DNA of 54,053 bases from Chitinophagales bacterium (GCA_026981615.1 JALSIH010000153.1:1-54053); one strand, 5' to 3'; counted from the stretch's first letter, positions 26,767 to 37,103 are shown. Made by a program: numbers and translations. Notes: generated by a model from the sequence alone, not told the origin.

Positions 26767-29700
26767 ATGAAGGAAAGCAAAAAATACCGTGAAATAAAGC
26801 AACTGAACCTTCCTCAGATTGACAAAGAGATAGCTGCATTTTGGGAAGCGGAGAAAATCTTTGAGAAGAGCGTGAGCAGTCGCGAGGGGAAGGAAAACTT
26901 TGTCTTTTATGAAGGTCCTCCCTCGGCCAACGGGATGCCCGGTATCCATCATGTGCTCTCGCGCACCATCAAGGACCTCTTTTGCCGTTATAAAACCATC
27001 AAAGGCTTCAAGGTTGAGCGCAAGGGCGGTTGGGATACGCACGGCCTGCCTGTAGAGCTGAGCGTAGAGAAAATGCTCGGGATCAGCAAAGAGGACATCG
27101 GAAAGAAAATTTCCATAGCCGAGTTCAACCGCATTTGCCGTGAGCAGGTGATGAAGTACAAAGGGGTTTGGGACAAATTGACCCGCGAGATGGGTTACTG
27201 GGTCGACCTGGATGACCCATACATTACTTTCAAGAACGAATACATCGAGACCCTCTGGTATCTGCTGAAGCAGCTCTATGCCAAGGGGCTGCTTTACAAA
27301 GGATATACCATACAGCCTTTTTCACCGGCAGCCGGCACGGGGCTGAGCTCGCACGAACTCAACCTGCCGGGAAGCTACCGTCCGGTGAAGGATACCACGG
27401 TGGTGGCCCAGTTTGAACTCAAAGACAAGCCCGGTGAATATCTGCTGGCATGGACGACCACGCCCTGGACCCTCCCTTCCAACACGGCTTTGGCAGTGGG
27501 CCGTAAAATCCGCTACGTGAAGGTGAAAAGCTTCAACAAATACACCCGCCTGCCGATTGCCGTCTATCTGGCCGAAGAGCGCCTGCCGGCATATTTCAGC
27601 GAGAAGAACGGATACGTAGAAGTGCAGTCGGAAAGCGATTTGAAAAAGTTCGGGGAAGACGGGAAAGCCATTCCTTATTACGTAGCCGGGCGGCTTACCG
27701 GCAGCGAAATGGAAGGCTGGCGCTACCGGCAGCTCATGCCCTATGCGCAACCCGAAGAGGGAGATGCCTTTCGTGTGATTATCGGTGATTTTGTGACCAC
27801 CGAAGAGGGAACAGGCATTGTGCATATCGCTCCGAGCTTTGGGTCGGATGACCTGAGAGTAGCCCGGAAAAACGGCATAGGCACACTTACCCTTGTAGAC
27901 CGCAGCGGAAAGTTTGTCGACCGTGTGCATGATTTTGCAGGGCGCTATGTCAAAAACTACAAGGACGAAGAAGACTACAAGCCCGTGGATATTGACATCG
28001 TAGTGAAGCTCAAAGGCGAAAACAAGGCTTTTGATATTGAAAAATACGAACACAATTATCCGCATTGCTGGCGCACGGATAAGCCGGTTATTTACTACCC
28101 GATGAACTCCTGGTTTATCAAAACCACGGCCTATAAAGAGCGCATGGCCGAGCTCAACCGAACGATCAACTGGCAGCCGCCTTCGACCGGAACCGGACGC
28201 TTTGGCAACTGGCTTGAGAATCTGGTAGACTGGAACCTCTCGAGGAGCCGCTACTGGGGCACCCCGTTGCCGGTCTGGGTTTCGGAAGGCGAGGATAAAG
28301 GCAGCCCCGAGGCGAAGGAGGTGAAAGTGATCGGCTCCATTGCGGAATTGCGCGAGGAAGTGAAAAAATCCGTGGCGGCCGGCTTTATGGAGAAAGAACT
28401 GCCCGAAGAAATTGACCTGCACCGTCCCTATGTTGATGAAATCGTACTGGTGTCTGACAGCGGCAAAAGAATGTTCAGGGAGCCCGACCTCATCGATGTC
28501 TGGTTTGACAGCGGAGCCGTGCCCTATGCCCAGTGGCATTATCCTTTTGAAAACAAAGACAGCTTTGACCGGCACTTTCCGGCCGATTTCATTGCCGAAG
28601 GAGTGGATCAGACAAGGGGCTGGTTTTTTACGCTGCATGCCCTTGCTGTCATGCTTTTTGACTCGGTGGCCTACAAAAACGTGGTGAGCAACGGACTGGT
28701 GCTTGACCGCGAAGGCAACAAAATGTCGAAGCGCCTGGGCAATGCCATTGATCCCTTTCTGATGCTCGAAACACACGGAGCCGATGCGGTTCGCTGGTAT
28801 CTCATGCACAACTCGCAGCCCTGGGACAATGTGAAATTCGACCCCTCGGGCGTAGAAGCCGTAAAAAGAAAATTCTTTGCCACGCTCTTCAATACCTACT
28901 CCTTTTTTGCACTCTATGCCAACATTGACGGCTTCAGATACCGGGAAGAGGAAATTCCGCTTGAAAGGCGACCTGAAATTGACCGGTGGATCATTTCGCT
29001 GCTTAACAGCCTGATCAGGGAAGTGGACGCTTATCTTGAGGCGTACGAGCCGACCCGTGCGGCACGGGCCATCCAATCTTTTGTAGTCGATCATCTGAGC
29101 AACTGGTATGTCCGGCTGAGTCGCAAAAGATTCTGGAAAGGAGCCTACAACGAAGACAAAATATCGGCCTACCAGACCCTCTATGCAGTGCTCGAAAGTG
29201 TGGCCGTCATGATGTCGCCCACGGCCCCCTTCTTCTCCGAGTTTTTGTTCAAAAGCCTCAATGCCGTGAGCCAGCGAAGGAAAGAAGAATCGGTTCATCT
29301 GAGCAACTTTCCGGCAAGCGACCCGGAGGCCATTGACAAAAAACTGGAAGAACGCATGCAGCTTGCCCAGGATATCTCATCGCTGGTTCTCTCGCTGCGC
29401 AAAAAAGTGAATATTAAAGTAAGGCAGCCCCTGCAGAAAATACTGATACCGGTACAGAACGAGTCCTTCAGAGAGCAGCTGGAGCGGGTGGCTCCCATCA
29501 TTCTTGCCGAGGTAAATGTGAAGGAAATCGAGTATGTAAGCGATACCTCGGGCATTGTCAAAAAGAGAGTAAAACCCGACTTCAAAAAACTGGGGCCCAG
29601 GCTCGGACGTCAAATAAAGGAACTTGCCCGTGTTTTGGGGAACTTAAGTCAGGAAGAGATCGTAGATTTTGAAAGTTCCGGCCAAATCACCCTGAAAATT

Positions 29701-30081
29701 CCGGATCAGGAATTGACGATCACAACGGATGAAGTGGAAATCCTCTCGGAGGACATTCCGGGCTGGCTGGTAGCCAACCTGGGCGAACTGACGGTAGCGC
29801 TGGATATCAACCTGAGCGAAGAGCTCGAAGATGAAGGCTTGGCGAGGGAACTGGTGAATAAAATCCAGCGCCTGAGAAAAGAGAGCGGACTGAATGTGAC
29901 CGACCGCATAAAATTGAAAATTGCGGGAGATGAGAAAATAAAACGCAGCGTAAATCGCTTCAAAAACTATATTTGCAGCGAAGTGCTGGCCTCTGACGTT
30001 GAATTTCAGGATCATCTGCCCCGGGGTACAAAGATTGACATCAACGATAAAGAGGTTTTAATTCAATTAGACAAGGCTTAA
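26767..30081 (+). CDS. ileS: Isoleucyl-tRNA synthetase (long form, GXHH signature)
   Basis: 'GPPSANGMPGIHHVLSRTIKDLFCRYKTIKGFKVERKGGWDTHGLPVEL', 'KMSKRLGNAIDPF', 1104 aa. Confidence 0.97.
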   Translation: MKESKKYREIKQLNLPQIDKEIAAFWEAEKIFEKSVSSREGKENFVFYEGPPSANGMPGIHHVLSRTIKDLFCRYKTIKGFKVERKGGWDTHGLPVELSVEKMLGISKEDIGKKISIAEFNRICREQVMKYKGVWDKLTREMGYWVDLDDPYITFKNEYIETLWYLLKQLYAKGLLYKGYTIQPFSPAAGTGLSSHELNLPGSYRPVKDTTVVAQFELKDKPGEYLLAWTTTPWTLPSNTALAVGRKIRYVKVKSFNKYTRLPIAVYLAEERLPAYFSEKNGYVEVQSESDLKKFGEDGKAIPYYVAGRLTGSEMEGWRYRQLMPYAQPEEGDAFRVIIGDFVTTEEGTGIVHIAPSFGSDDLRVARKNGIGTLTLVDRSGKFVDRVHDFAGRYVKNYKDEEDYKPVDIDIVVKLKGENKAFDIEKYEHNYPHCWRTDKPVIYYPMNSWFIKTTAYKERMAELNRTINWQPPSTGTGRFGNWLENLVDWNLSRSRYWGTPLPVWVSEGEDKGSPEAKEVKVIGSIAELREEVKKSVAAGFMEKELPEEIDLHRPYVDEIVLVSDSGKRMFREPDLIDVWFDSGAVPYAQWHYPFENKDSFDRHFPADFIAEGVDQTRGWFFTLHALAVMLFDSVAYKNVVSNGLVLDREGNKMSKRLGNAIDPFLMLETHGADAVRWYLMHNSQPWDNVKFDPSGVEAVKRKFFATLFNTYSFFALYANIDGFRYREEEIPLERRPEIDRWIISLLNSLIREVDAYLEAYEPTRAARAIQSFVVDHLSNWYVRLSRKRFWKGAYNEDKISAYQTLYAVLESVAVMMSPTAPFFSEFLFKSLNAVSQRRKEESVHLSNFPASDPEAIDKKLEERMQLAQDISSLVLSLRKKVNIKVRQPLQKILIPVQNESFREQLERVAPIILAEVNVKEIEYVSDTSGIVKKRVKPDFKKLGPRLGRQIKELARVLGNLSQEEIVDFESSGQITLKIPDQELTITTDEVEILSEDIPGWLVANLGELTVALDINLSEELEDEGLARELVNKIQRLRKESGLNVTDRIKLKIAGDEKIKRSVNRFKNYICSEVLASDVEFQDHLPRGTKIDINDKEVLIQLDKA

Positions 30082-30089
30082 AAAAGGAA

Positions 30090-30482
30090 ATGCTTATGAG
30101 TACGGAAAAAATAGAAAAAAGCAGATATAGCGATCAGGAATTGCAGGAATTCAAAGATTTGATCATGCAAAAACTGGAGTCGGCACGCAAAGAACTGAGC
30201 TACCTGCAGGATCAGATCAGCAATGCCGGCAACGGTACGAGCGACACCTCCGCTAAATTCAACGGCATAGAGGATGGTGTGGATATGATGGAAAAGGAAT
30301 ACCTGACCCAGATGGCTTCGCGCCAGATACAATTTATCAAGCATCTCGAAAATGCACTCATTCGCATTGAAAACAAAACCTATGGCATTTGCAGGGAAAC
30401 GGGCAAGCTGATCAGCAAGGAAAGACTGCGTGCCGTACCTCATGCCACCCTGAGCATTGAAGCCAAAAAACGAAAAAAATAA
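30090..30482 (+). CDS. TraR/DksA-family protein with degenerate zinc finger
   Basis: 'YGICRETGKLISKERLRAVPHATLSIEAKKRKK'; between ileS and lspA; an alternative ATG is at 30096. Confidence 0.88.
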   Translation: MLMSTEKIEKSRYSDQELQEFKDLIMQKLESARKELSYLQDQISNAGNGTSDTSAKFNGIEDGVDMMEKEYLTQMASRQIQFIKHLENALIRIENKTYGICRETGKLISKERLRAVPHATLSIEAKKRKK

Positions 30483-30493
30483 AAGCATCCGGA

Positions 30494-31162
30494 TTGAAAA
30501 CCTGGCAGAAGTCCGTATTGATTGTCCTGGGCGTTTTGATCATTGATCAGGTACTGAAATTTTGGGTGAAAACCCACATGTATCTGGGTGAAGATATCCC
30601 CGTATTGGACGGCTTCTTCAAACTGCATTTTATTGAAAACGAAGGCATGGCATTCGGCATGTCATGGGGGCCCGATCACGGGAAGCTGGCACTCACGCTT
30701 TTTCGCCTTGTGGCGGTCATATTCATCGCTTATTTGCTTCATCGAGTGATACGCAATAGGAAACCCCTCGGCCTCGTAATCAGCCTCTCCCTCATTCTGG
30801 CCGGAGCACTCGGAAATATTATCGACAGCCTTTTTTACGGGATGATTTTCAGTGCCAGCCAGTGGGGCAGCTATCAGCCGGCTCTCTTTCTGCCTCCCGG
30901 TGGCGGCTACGCAGCGCTCTTTCACGGCAAAGTGGTCGACATGCTTTTTTTCCCCTTGATAGAAGGGGTTTATCCCCGGTGGCTTCCCTTTCTCGGTGGG
31001 CGCGAGTTTCTCTTTTTTCGCCCTGTCTTTAACATTGCCGATTCATCCATTACTATCGGGGTGTTTATTATCCTGATTTTTCAAAAACGATTTTTCGCTC
31101 ATAAAGAGGAGCATGAGGAGAAAGAGGGGCAGGAAGAAGCTCCGCTTCATTCCGAGAGGTGA
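30494..31162 (+). CDS. lspA: Lipoprotein signal peptidase (TTG start)
   Basis: 'IIDQVLKFWVKTHM', 'FIENEGMAFG', 'ALGNIIDSLFYG', 'GKVVDMLFFP', 'PVFNIADSSITIG'. Confidence 0.95.
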   Translation: MKTWQKSVLIVLGVLIIDQVLKFWVKTHMYLGEDIPVLDGFFKLHFIENEGMAFGMSWGPDHGKLALTLFRLVAVIFIAYLLHRVIRNRKPLGLVISLSLILAGALGNIIDSLFYGMIFSASQWGSYQPALFLPPGGGYAALFHGKVVDMLFFPLIEGVYPRWLPFLGGREFLFFRPVFNIADSSITIGVFIILIFQKRFFAHKEEHEEKEGQEEAPLHSER

Positions 31163-31938
31163 TCGAGCAGAAAATCGAACTGTAAGAGGGCGTCTGCCAC
31201 CTGCTCGGGGTCTTCGAGCATCGACATATGCCCGGCCCCTTCGATAATTTTTACCGAGGATATATCGGGATAAACGGCCTGGCGGATATTGTCATTCAGC
31301 GGAATGAGCGCATCTTCGGTACCCATCACAAAGAGCCCCGGAATGCGAAGTTGCCGCAAGAGTTTTTCCCTCTTGCTTCGCAAGCGCATGGCTTTCAGAT
31401 AGCGAAGAATCACATCCGGGTCAATGTGCCTGTTTTCTTTGATCAAACGGGCCACCTCCCCGGCTTTTCTCACCCTGAACGCTTCGGAAAACAAACCCGG
31501 GATGGATTCCCGGAGATAGGGAATGCTTCCGTGGCCGGCCACAAATCGCTCCACCCGCAGGCGCTCGGCCTTTTTCTCCTCACTGTCGGCATAGGCATGG
31601 GAGTGAATGAGTCCGAGTCCGAGAAGATTTTCTCCGTACTTGCGGGCATATTCCAGCGCGATATACCCGCCCAGCGAGTGCCCCAGCAGTACAAAGGGCC
31701 CCGGCAGCTGCCGGCCGGCCCATCGATGCAGCCAGCTGCTCAGGGCTTCCATGGTGAGCACCTCGTGCAGGGCAGGGGTGCTGCCGAAGCCGGGCAGGTC
31801 GGGCGTGTGGAGCGAAAGCCGGTCTCCCAAAACGACCCTGCATTTGTCCCAAATGCGATGATCGAGACAAAAGCCGTGCAATAGCACATATTGGCGCCTG
31901 CCTTTCTTCTCTTCCTGCTCTGCTTTGCTCCTGTCCAT
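31147..31938 (-). CDS. Alpha/beta-fold hydrolase
   Basis: Nucleophile elbow 'VLLGHSLGGYIALEYA', C-terminal 'IEGAGHMSMLEDPEQV'. Confidence 0.88.
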   Translation of the reverse strand: MDRSKAEQEEKKGRRQYVLLHGFCLDHRIWDKCRVVLGDRLSLHTPDLPGFGSTPALHEVLTMEALSSWLHRWAGRQLPGPFVLLGHSLGGYIALEYARKYGENLLGLGLIHSHAYADSEEKKAERLRVERFVAGHGSIPYLRESIPGLFSEAFRVRKAGEVARLIKENRHIDPDVILRYLKAMRLRSKREKLLRQLRIPGLFVMGTEDALIPLNDNIRQAVYPDISSVKIIEGAGHMSMLEDPEQVADALLQFDFLLDHLSE

Positions 31939-31986
31939 GCCTGCAATGGTGTTTTTATCTTATTTTAGAATCAAAATTAGCGATTT

Positions 31987-34900
31987 ATGAGGCAGTTTTT
32001 CACGGCCCTGCTGCTGACGGGCACACTTTTCATGCAGGGGCAGGGGCTTTTTCCGGTCAACGGGGTGGCCGACCCGCGCAGCGGTCATTATGCCTTCATC
32101 CATGCGGTCATTCATGTGGATCATCAGAATGTAATCCCCAACGGAACGCTGATCATCCGTGAGGGGCGCGTGGTCGAAGTGCTCGATCACTCCGGAGAGC
32201 CCCCCGAAGGGGCGGTGGTGATCGATCTGGCCGGCCGTCATATCTATCCGGGTTTCATTGATCTTTATTCTGCTTACGGCATGCCTCCGGAAAGCGATAA
32301 AGCGGAGCCGGGAAACGGGCCTCCGCAATATGAAAGCGAAAAAAGAGGGCCTTTCGGATGGAATGAAGCCGTCAGAGCCTATGTAAAAGCGGCCGAACTT
32401 TTTCAGGCGGATAAAAAAGAAGCCCGGAAATACAAAGAGGCCGGATTTACCACCCTGCTCGTGCAGCCCCATGACGGCATTGTGCAGGGCAGTGCCGCAT
32501 TGATGGACCTCTCGGGGCGGAGAGCCGAAGAATCCGTTATCCGGCCCGAAGCGGCCGCCTCCTATTCCTTTGACAAGGGCAGCAGCCGGCAATTGACACC
32601 CAACTCGCTGATGGGATCCGTAGAGCTGCTGCGGCAAAGTTTCTACGATGCCCGCTGGTATGAACGGGCCGGGCGACTTCCCGCCACACCCTTCGATGCC
32701 AACCTCGAAGCGCTGACAGGGTTGATGCAACTGCCTGCAATATTCAAAGTAGAAGATAAATTATCCGCTCTGAGGGCCGGAGCGCTTTCCCGGGAGTTTG
32801 CCCTTCCCTTCATCATCATGGGCAACGGTGACGAATATCAGGCACTCGATGCCATTGCCGAACTCGACCTGCCCTTTATCCTGCCCCTGCATTTTCCGCT
32901 TCCCTATGATCTGAGCGATCCGCTGGCAATGGAATATGTGCCCTGGGTAAAACTCAAGCACTGGCAGATGGCACCGTACAATCCGAGAATTCTTTACGAA
33001 AAGGGAGTGCCTTTTGCAATGAGCATGGCAGAGAATGAATCGGGGGCCGATTTCCTGAAAATGCTGCGCAGGGTGGTGCGCCTCGGCTTGCCCGACAGCG
33101 CGGCCCTCAAAGCCCTGACCTTCACACCTGCACGGCTCCTGGGTATGGAGCGGGAAATCGGAAGCCTCTATGCGGGCAAGTGGGCCAGCTTTTTCATCAG
33201 CAGCGGAAATATATTTGAAGACGGCAGCCTTGTACTCGAAAGCTGGTCACGGGGCATCCGCTCGCTTGTGAATGAAGCACTTCCCTCCGTTCTGACCGGC
33301 TCCTACGAGCTCTTTTTCGGAAAGGATACACTTTGGTTTGATCTGGAAAATAAGGAAGGCAGCCCCGTAGTGAAGAATTTGCAGCCCGATACGGTATTCT
33401 CATCCATGAAAATACGCTTTGACCGGGGGGTGATTGTCTTTCAGCTTAATGTAAAACGCGATACGCAGGAGGGCACCTTATTTGCCACGGGCCGTATCCA
33501 TGAGCGCAGCTGGCAGGGGAAAATCAAATTGCTCAACGGAGACTATGGCAGTTGGAAAGCCGCGCACCTGACACTTGCAGCGGAGGAAGCCGATACAAGC
33601 CTGGCAGACTCGCAGCCCTCTGCTTCGACAAAAAAGCCGGTGATACCGCCATTTCTTCGCTATCCGTTCAGCCCCTACGGTTTTGACACTCTGCCCGCAC
33701 AGGAAAAAGTGCTGATAAAAAATGCCCGTGTGTGGACCAATGAGGCCGGGGGAATACTGGAAAACACGGACGTGCTGATTGAGGGAGGCATCATCGTGGC
33801 CATCGACAGCGGATTGACGGCAAGTGATGCCAGAGTGATTGATGCCGGGGGTATGGAATTGACATCGGGCATTATTGACGAGCACTCGCATATGGCTGTC
33901 AGCGGTGGAGTGAATGAAGGAACCCTGGCCAGCAGTTCGGGGGTGCGCATTGCCGATGTGCTCAACAGCGAAGACGTGAATATCTACAGGCAACTGGCGG
34001 GCGGGGTCACTTGCAGCCAGATTCTGCACGGATCGGCAAACCCCATCGGAGGACAATCGGCTTTGATAAAATTGCGATGGGGCGCTTATCCTTCGGCTTT
34101 GAAAATTGAAAATGCCGCTCCTTTCATAAAATTTGCTTTGGGAGAAAATGTAAAGCAATCGAACTGGGGCGATCGTTTCCGGTCGCGCTATCCGCAGTCG
34201 CGCATGGGGGTCGAACAGTTTTTCTACGACAATTTCCACCGTGCCGAGGCCTATGTGCGCGAGTGGAATGAATACTATGCCCTCAGCAAGCGCGAGCAGC
34301 AAAACCGCTTGCCGCCCCGGAGAGACCTCAGGCTGGAAGCGCTGGCCGAGGTATTGCACGGAGAGCGCTTTATCACTTGCCACTCCTATGTGCAGAGCGA
34401 GATCAATATGCTGCTCAAAGTGGCGGATTCCTTTCATTTTCGCTTAAACACATTTACACACATTCTCGAAGGCTACAAAGTGGCCGATAAGCTGAAAGCC
34501 CATGGAGCCGGTGCCTCTACTTTCTCCGACTGGTGGGCCTATAAATTTGAAGTACGGGATGCCATACCCTACAATGCCGCTTTGCTGGTGAAAACGGGCG
34601 TGACAACGGCTATCAACTCGGACGACCGCGAGATGGCCCGCAGACTCAATCAGGAAGCAGCCAAGACCATTAAATACGGAGGATTGAGCGAAGAAGAAGC
34701 CTGGAAAACCGTCACACTCAACCCCGCCACGCTGCTTCAGATCAACCACCGGACAGGCAGCATCAAGGTGGGCAAAGATGCCGACCTGGTGCTTTGGTCG
34801 GGCAATCCGCTTTCGATTTACAGCAAAGCCATGATGACCTTTGTGGATGGCCGCCTGCTTTTTGACCGCTCACGCGATGCTTATCTGCGCAGGCGCATTC

Positions 34901-35043
34901 AAAAAGAGCGGCAGGCACTTCTTCAGGAAATGTATCGCTCGGAGGAAAAAGAGCGGCAGGCCCCTCCGCCTTATCAGCCCGAAAAAGAATACCATTGTGA
35001 CGACCTGGAGGATTACTTCAACCACGAAAAAATACGGGAATGA
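31987..35043 (+). CDS. Two-domain amidohydrolase (degenerate N-terminal domain, HxH-containing C-terminal domain)
   Basis: N domain 'HIYPGFIDLYSAYGM' (no HxH); C domain 'SGIIDEHSHMAVSGGVNEG', 'FTHILEGYKVADKL', 'TAINSDD', 'GKDADLVLWSGNPLSIYSK'. Confidence 0.88.
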   Translation: MRQFFTALLLTGTLFMQGQGLFPVNGVADPRSGHYAFIHAVIHVDHQNVIPNGTLIIREGRVVEVLDHSGEPPEGAVVIDLAGRHIYPGFIDLYSAYGMPPESDKAEPGNGPPQYESEKRGPFGWNEAVRAYVKAAELFQADKKEARKYKEAGFTTLLVQPHDGIVQGSAALMDLSGRRAEESVIRPEAAASYSFDKGSSRQLTPNSLMGSVELLRQSFYDARWYERAGRLPATPFDANLEALTGLMQLPAIFKVEDKLSALRAGALSREFALPFIIMGNGDEYQALDAIAELDLPFILPLHFPLPYDLSDPLAMEYVPWVKLKHWQMAPYNPRILYEKGVPFAMSMAENESGADFLKMLRRVVRLGLPDSAALKALTFTPARLLGMEREIGSLYAGKWASFFISSGNIFEDGSLVLESWSRGIRSLVNEALPSVLTGSYELFFGKDTLWFDLENKEGSPVVKNLQPDTVFSSMKIRFDRGVIVFQLNVKRDTQEGTLFATGRIHERSWQGKIKLLNGDYGSWKAAHLTLAAEEADTSLADSQPSASTKKPVIPPFLRYPFSPYGFDTLPAQEKVLIKNARVWTNEAGGILENTDVLIEGGIIVAIDSGLTASDARVIDAGGMELTSGIIDEHSHMAVSGGVNEGTLASSSGVRIADVLNSEDVNIYRQLAGGVTCSQILHGSANPIGGQSALIKLRWGAYPSALKIENAAPFIKFALGENVKQSNWGDRFRSRYPQSRMGVEQFFYDNFHRAEAYVREWNEYYALSKREQQNRLPPRRDLRLEALAEVLHGERFITCHSYVQSEINMLLKVADSFHFRLNTFTHILEGYKVADKLKAHGAGASTFSDWWAYKFEVRDAIPYNAALLVKTGVTTAINSDDREMARRLNQEAAKTIKYGGLSEEEAWKTVTLNPATLLQINHRTGSIKVGKDADLVLWSGNPLSIYSKAMMTFVDGRLLFDRSRDAYLRRRIQKERQALLQEMYRSEEKERQAPPPYQPEKEYHCDDLEDYFNHEKIRE

Positions 35044-36368
35044 GAAATTATGCAATCATCATTGCGGCACTATTAATAGCGCTTCAAAGCAAAGCGCAGC
35101 CTTTTCTGAAGCCCGCCCCGCCACAGGAAAAGGCGGTCATTCTGCTCAACGGCACCATCCATGTCGGAAACGGGGTGGTTATTGAACACGGGGCCCTCGG
35201 ATTTGCCGATGGAAAGATCACCATGATTGCCGATGCCCGCCTTATCCGCGTCAATCCGGAGGAAGCCCTGGTGATTGATGTGACGGGCAAACATATCTAT
35301 CCGGGGCTGATTTCGCTCAACAGCAACCTTGGGCTTGTCGAGATATCGGCCCTGCGGGCTTCGCTGGATATGCGCGAAACCGGGAAATACAACCCGGAAC
35401 TGCGGGCGCTCGTAGCTTACAATACCGATTCGGAGGTCATACCCACGGTCAGGAGCAACGGAATATTGCTGGTCGAAACCGCTCCGGCCGGTGGGCGCAT
35501 ATCCGGAATTTCATCGCTGATGAAAAGCGATGGATGGAACTGGGAAGATGCCGTGTATGCCCGCGACATTGGCTTGCATCTCTACTGGCCTTCCCGCTAT
35601 GAGATGATTCGCTGGGGGCCGGAGGCCGGCCGGATGAAGGAAAACAAAAACTGGCGGGGTGAAGTGGACGAAATGCACACCCTCTTTCTGGATGCCGGAG
35701 CCTATTGCAGCACCGATAGTCATCCCGAAAAGAACATCAAGCTGGAGGCGCTCTGTCCGGTACTCTCCGGAGAAAGAAAAGTGTTTATCCATGTCAACCG
35801 GGCACCGGACATCCTCCGGGCCATCGACTTTGCCCGGGAATTCGGCCTTGCTGCCGTACTCACCGGAGCCGCTGACTCGTGGATGCTGACCGATGAAATC
35901 AAAGCTTCGGGATATCCCGTAGTCCTGGAAAGCATTCATCGCCTGCCCTCCATGGCCGATCGCGATATAGACCAGCCTTTCCGTACCCCTGCCATCCTCG
36001 CGGAGGCCGGCATCCTCTTTTGCATCAGCCGGGGCGGCCCTTCTTCTTTCTGGGACCAGCGCAACCTGCCTTTTCTGGCCGGCACTGCCGTGACATACGG
36101 ACTGGACCGCGAAGTGGCGTTGCAGGCTGTCAGCAGCCATGCGGCACGTATTGCGGGCGTGGATGATCGTACCGGAACCCTCGAAGAAGGAAAAGATGCC
36201 AATATCATCGTCTGTGACGGAGACCTTTTCGAGATGAAAGAAAGTGTTGTCAGCAGGGCTTTTATCGAAGGCAGAATGATCGACCTGAACAACAAACAGA
36301 AAATGCTCTACAAAAAATATTCGGAGAAATATGGATTGAATGCGGGGGAAGAGGATACCCTTCGATAG
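35040..36368 (+). CDS. Amidohydrolase-fold protein lacking HxH metal motif
   Basis: 'HIYPGLISLNSNLGLVEISALRASLDMRETG' and 'TGTLEEGKDANIIVCDGDLFEM'; overlaps the preceding gene. Confidence 0.83.
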   Translation: MRNYAIIIAALLIALQSKAQPFLKPAPPQEKAVILLNGTIHVGNGVVIEHGALGFADGKITMIADARLIRVNPEEALVIDVTGKHIYPGLISLNSNLGLVEISALRASLDMRETGKYNPELRALVAYNTDSEVIPTVRSNGILLVETAPAGGRISGISSLMKSDGWNWEDAVYARDIGLHLYWPSRYEMIRWGPEAGRMKENKNWRGEVDEMHTLFLDAGAYCSTDSHPEKNIKLEALCPVLSGERKVFIHVNRAPDILRAIDFAREFGLAAVLTGAADSWMLTDEIKASGYPVVLESIHRLPSMADRDIDQPFRTPAILAEAGILFCISRGGPSSFWDQRNLPFLAGTAVTYGLDREVALQAVSSHAARIAGVDDRTGTLEEGKDANIIVCDGDLFEMKESVVSRAFIEGRMIDLNNKQKMLYKKYSEKYGLNAGEEDTLR

Positions 36369-36425
36369 CTAATCCCGTTACTTATTGTAATTTCGCATCC
36401 CAAGAAAGAAAGATAAAGATAAAGT

Positions 36426-37103
36426 ATGAAAAAGATTTTTGCCCTTGCGCTCTTTTCCCTGATGGCCTTGGCCGCATCGGCCCAGGGATTCACAAGCAAA
36501 GACCGGATGATCACGGAGTTGCACTGGAACAGCTGGCTGAAAGCACCGGACAACATAAAAACCGAATGGTATTCCAGAGGAATCAATGTCAGTGTGATGT
36601 ACGACTTTGGCCTCGGAAAGTCGCCACTCAGCGTGGCACCCGGGCTGGGATTCGGATTTGACAATATCTATCACAACGGATTCTTCAGTGTGGACAGTGC
36701 CGGAAATACCCTTCTGCTTCCCTTGGGCGACAGCATTACTTTCAAAAAGAACAAGATAAGCACCATCTATCTCGACATTCCGTTGGAGTTGCGCTTCCGC
36801 ACAAAACCCAACGAAAAGGGCAACAGTTTCAAGCTGGCCATCGGGGCAAAAGGCGGTTTCCTTATTGCCAACTATACCAAGTACGTGGGTGAAGGAACAA
36901 GCTTCGGCACTTTTAATACCGAAAGCAAAGTGAAAAGCTACAACATACCGAATATCAATACTTTTCGATACGGGCTTACTTTCCGCATCGGATATGGGCC
37001 GGTCAACCTCAATGCTTTCTACAGTGTTTCCACGCTTTTCAATCAGGGTGCTGGGCCTGAGATCAACCCCTTCACCGTGGGAATTTCTTTCAACGGTCTT
37101 TGA
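36426..37103 (+). CDS. Outer-membrane beta-barrel (PorT-like family) protein
   Basis: Signal peptide MKKIFALALFSLMALAASAQG; alternating beta-barrel pattern ending in aromatic-rich strands. Confidence 0.75.
   Translation: MKKIFALALFSLMALAASAQGFTSKDRMITELHWNSWLKAPDNIKTEWYSRGINVSVMYDFGLGKSPLSVAPGLGFGFDNIYHNGFFSVDSAGNTLLLPLGDSITFKKNKISTIYLDIPLELRFRTKPNEKGNSFKLAIGAKGGFLIANYTKYVGEGTSFGTFNTESKVKSYNIPNINTFRYGLTFRIGYGPVNLNAFYSVSTLFNQGAGPEINPFTVGISFNGL

Noticed and set aside
27322-29298. 658-aa minus-strand ORF opposite ileS
   Set aside because: Antisense shadow of a strongly conserved gene in GC-rich codons; no recognisable domain.
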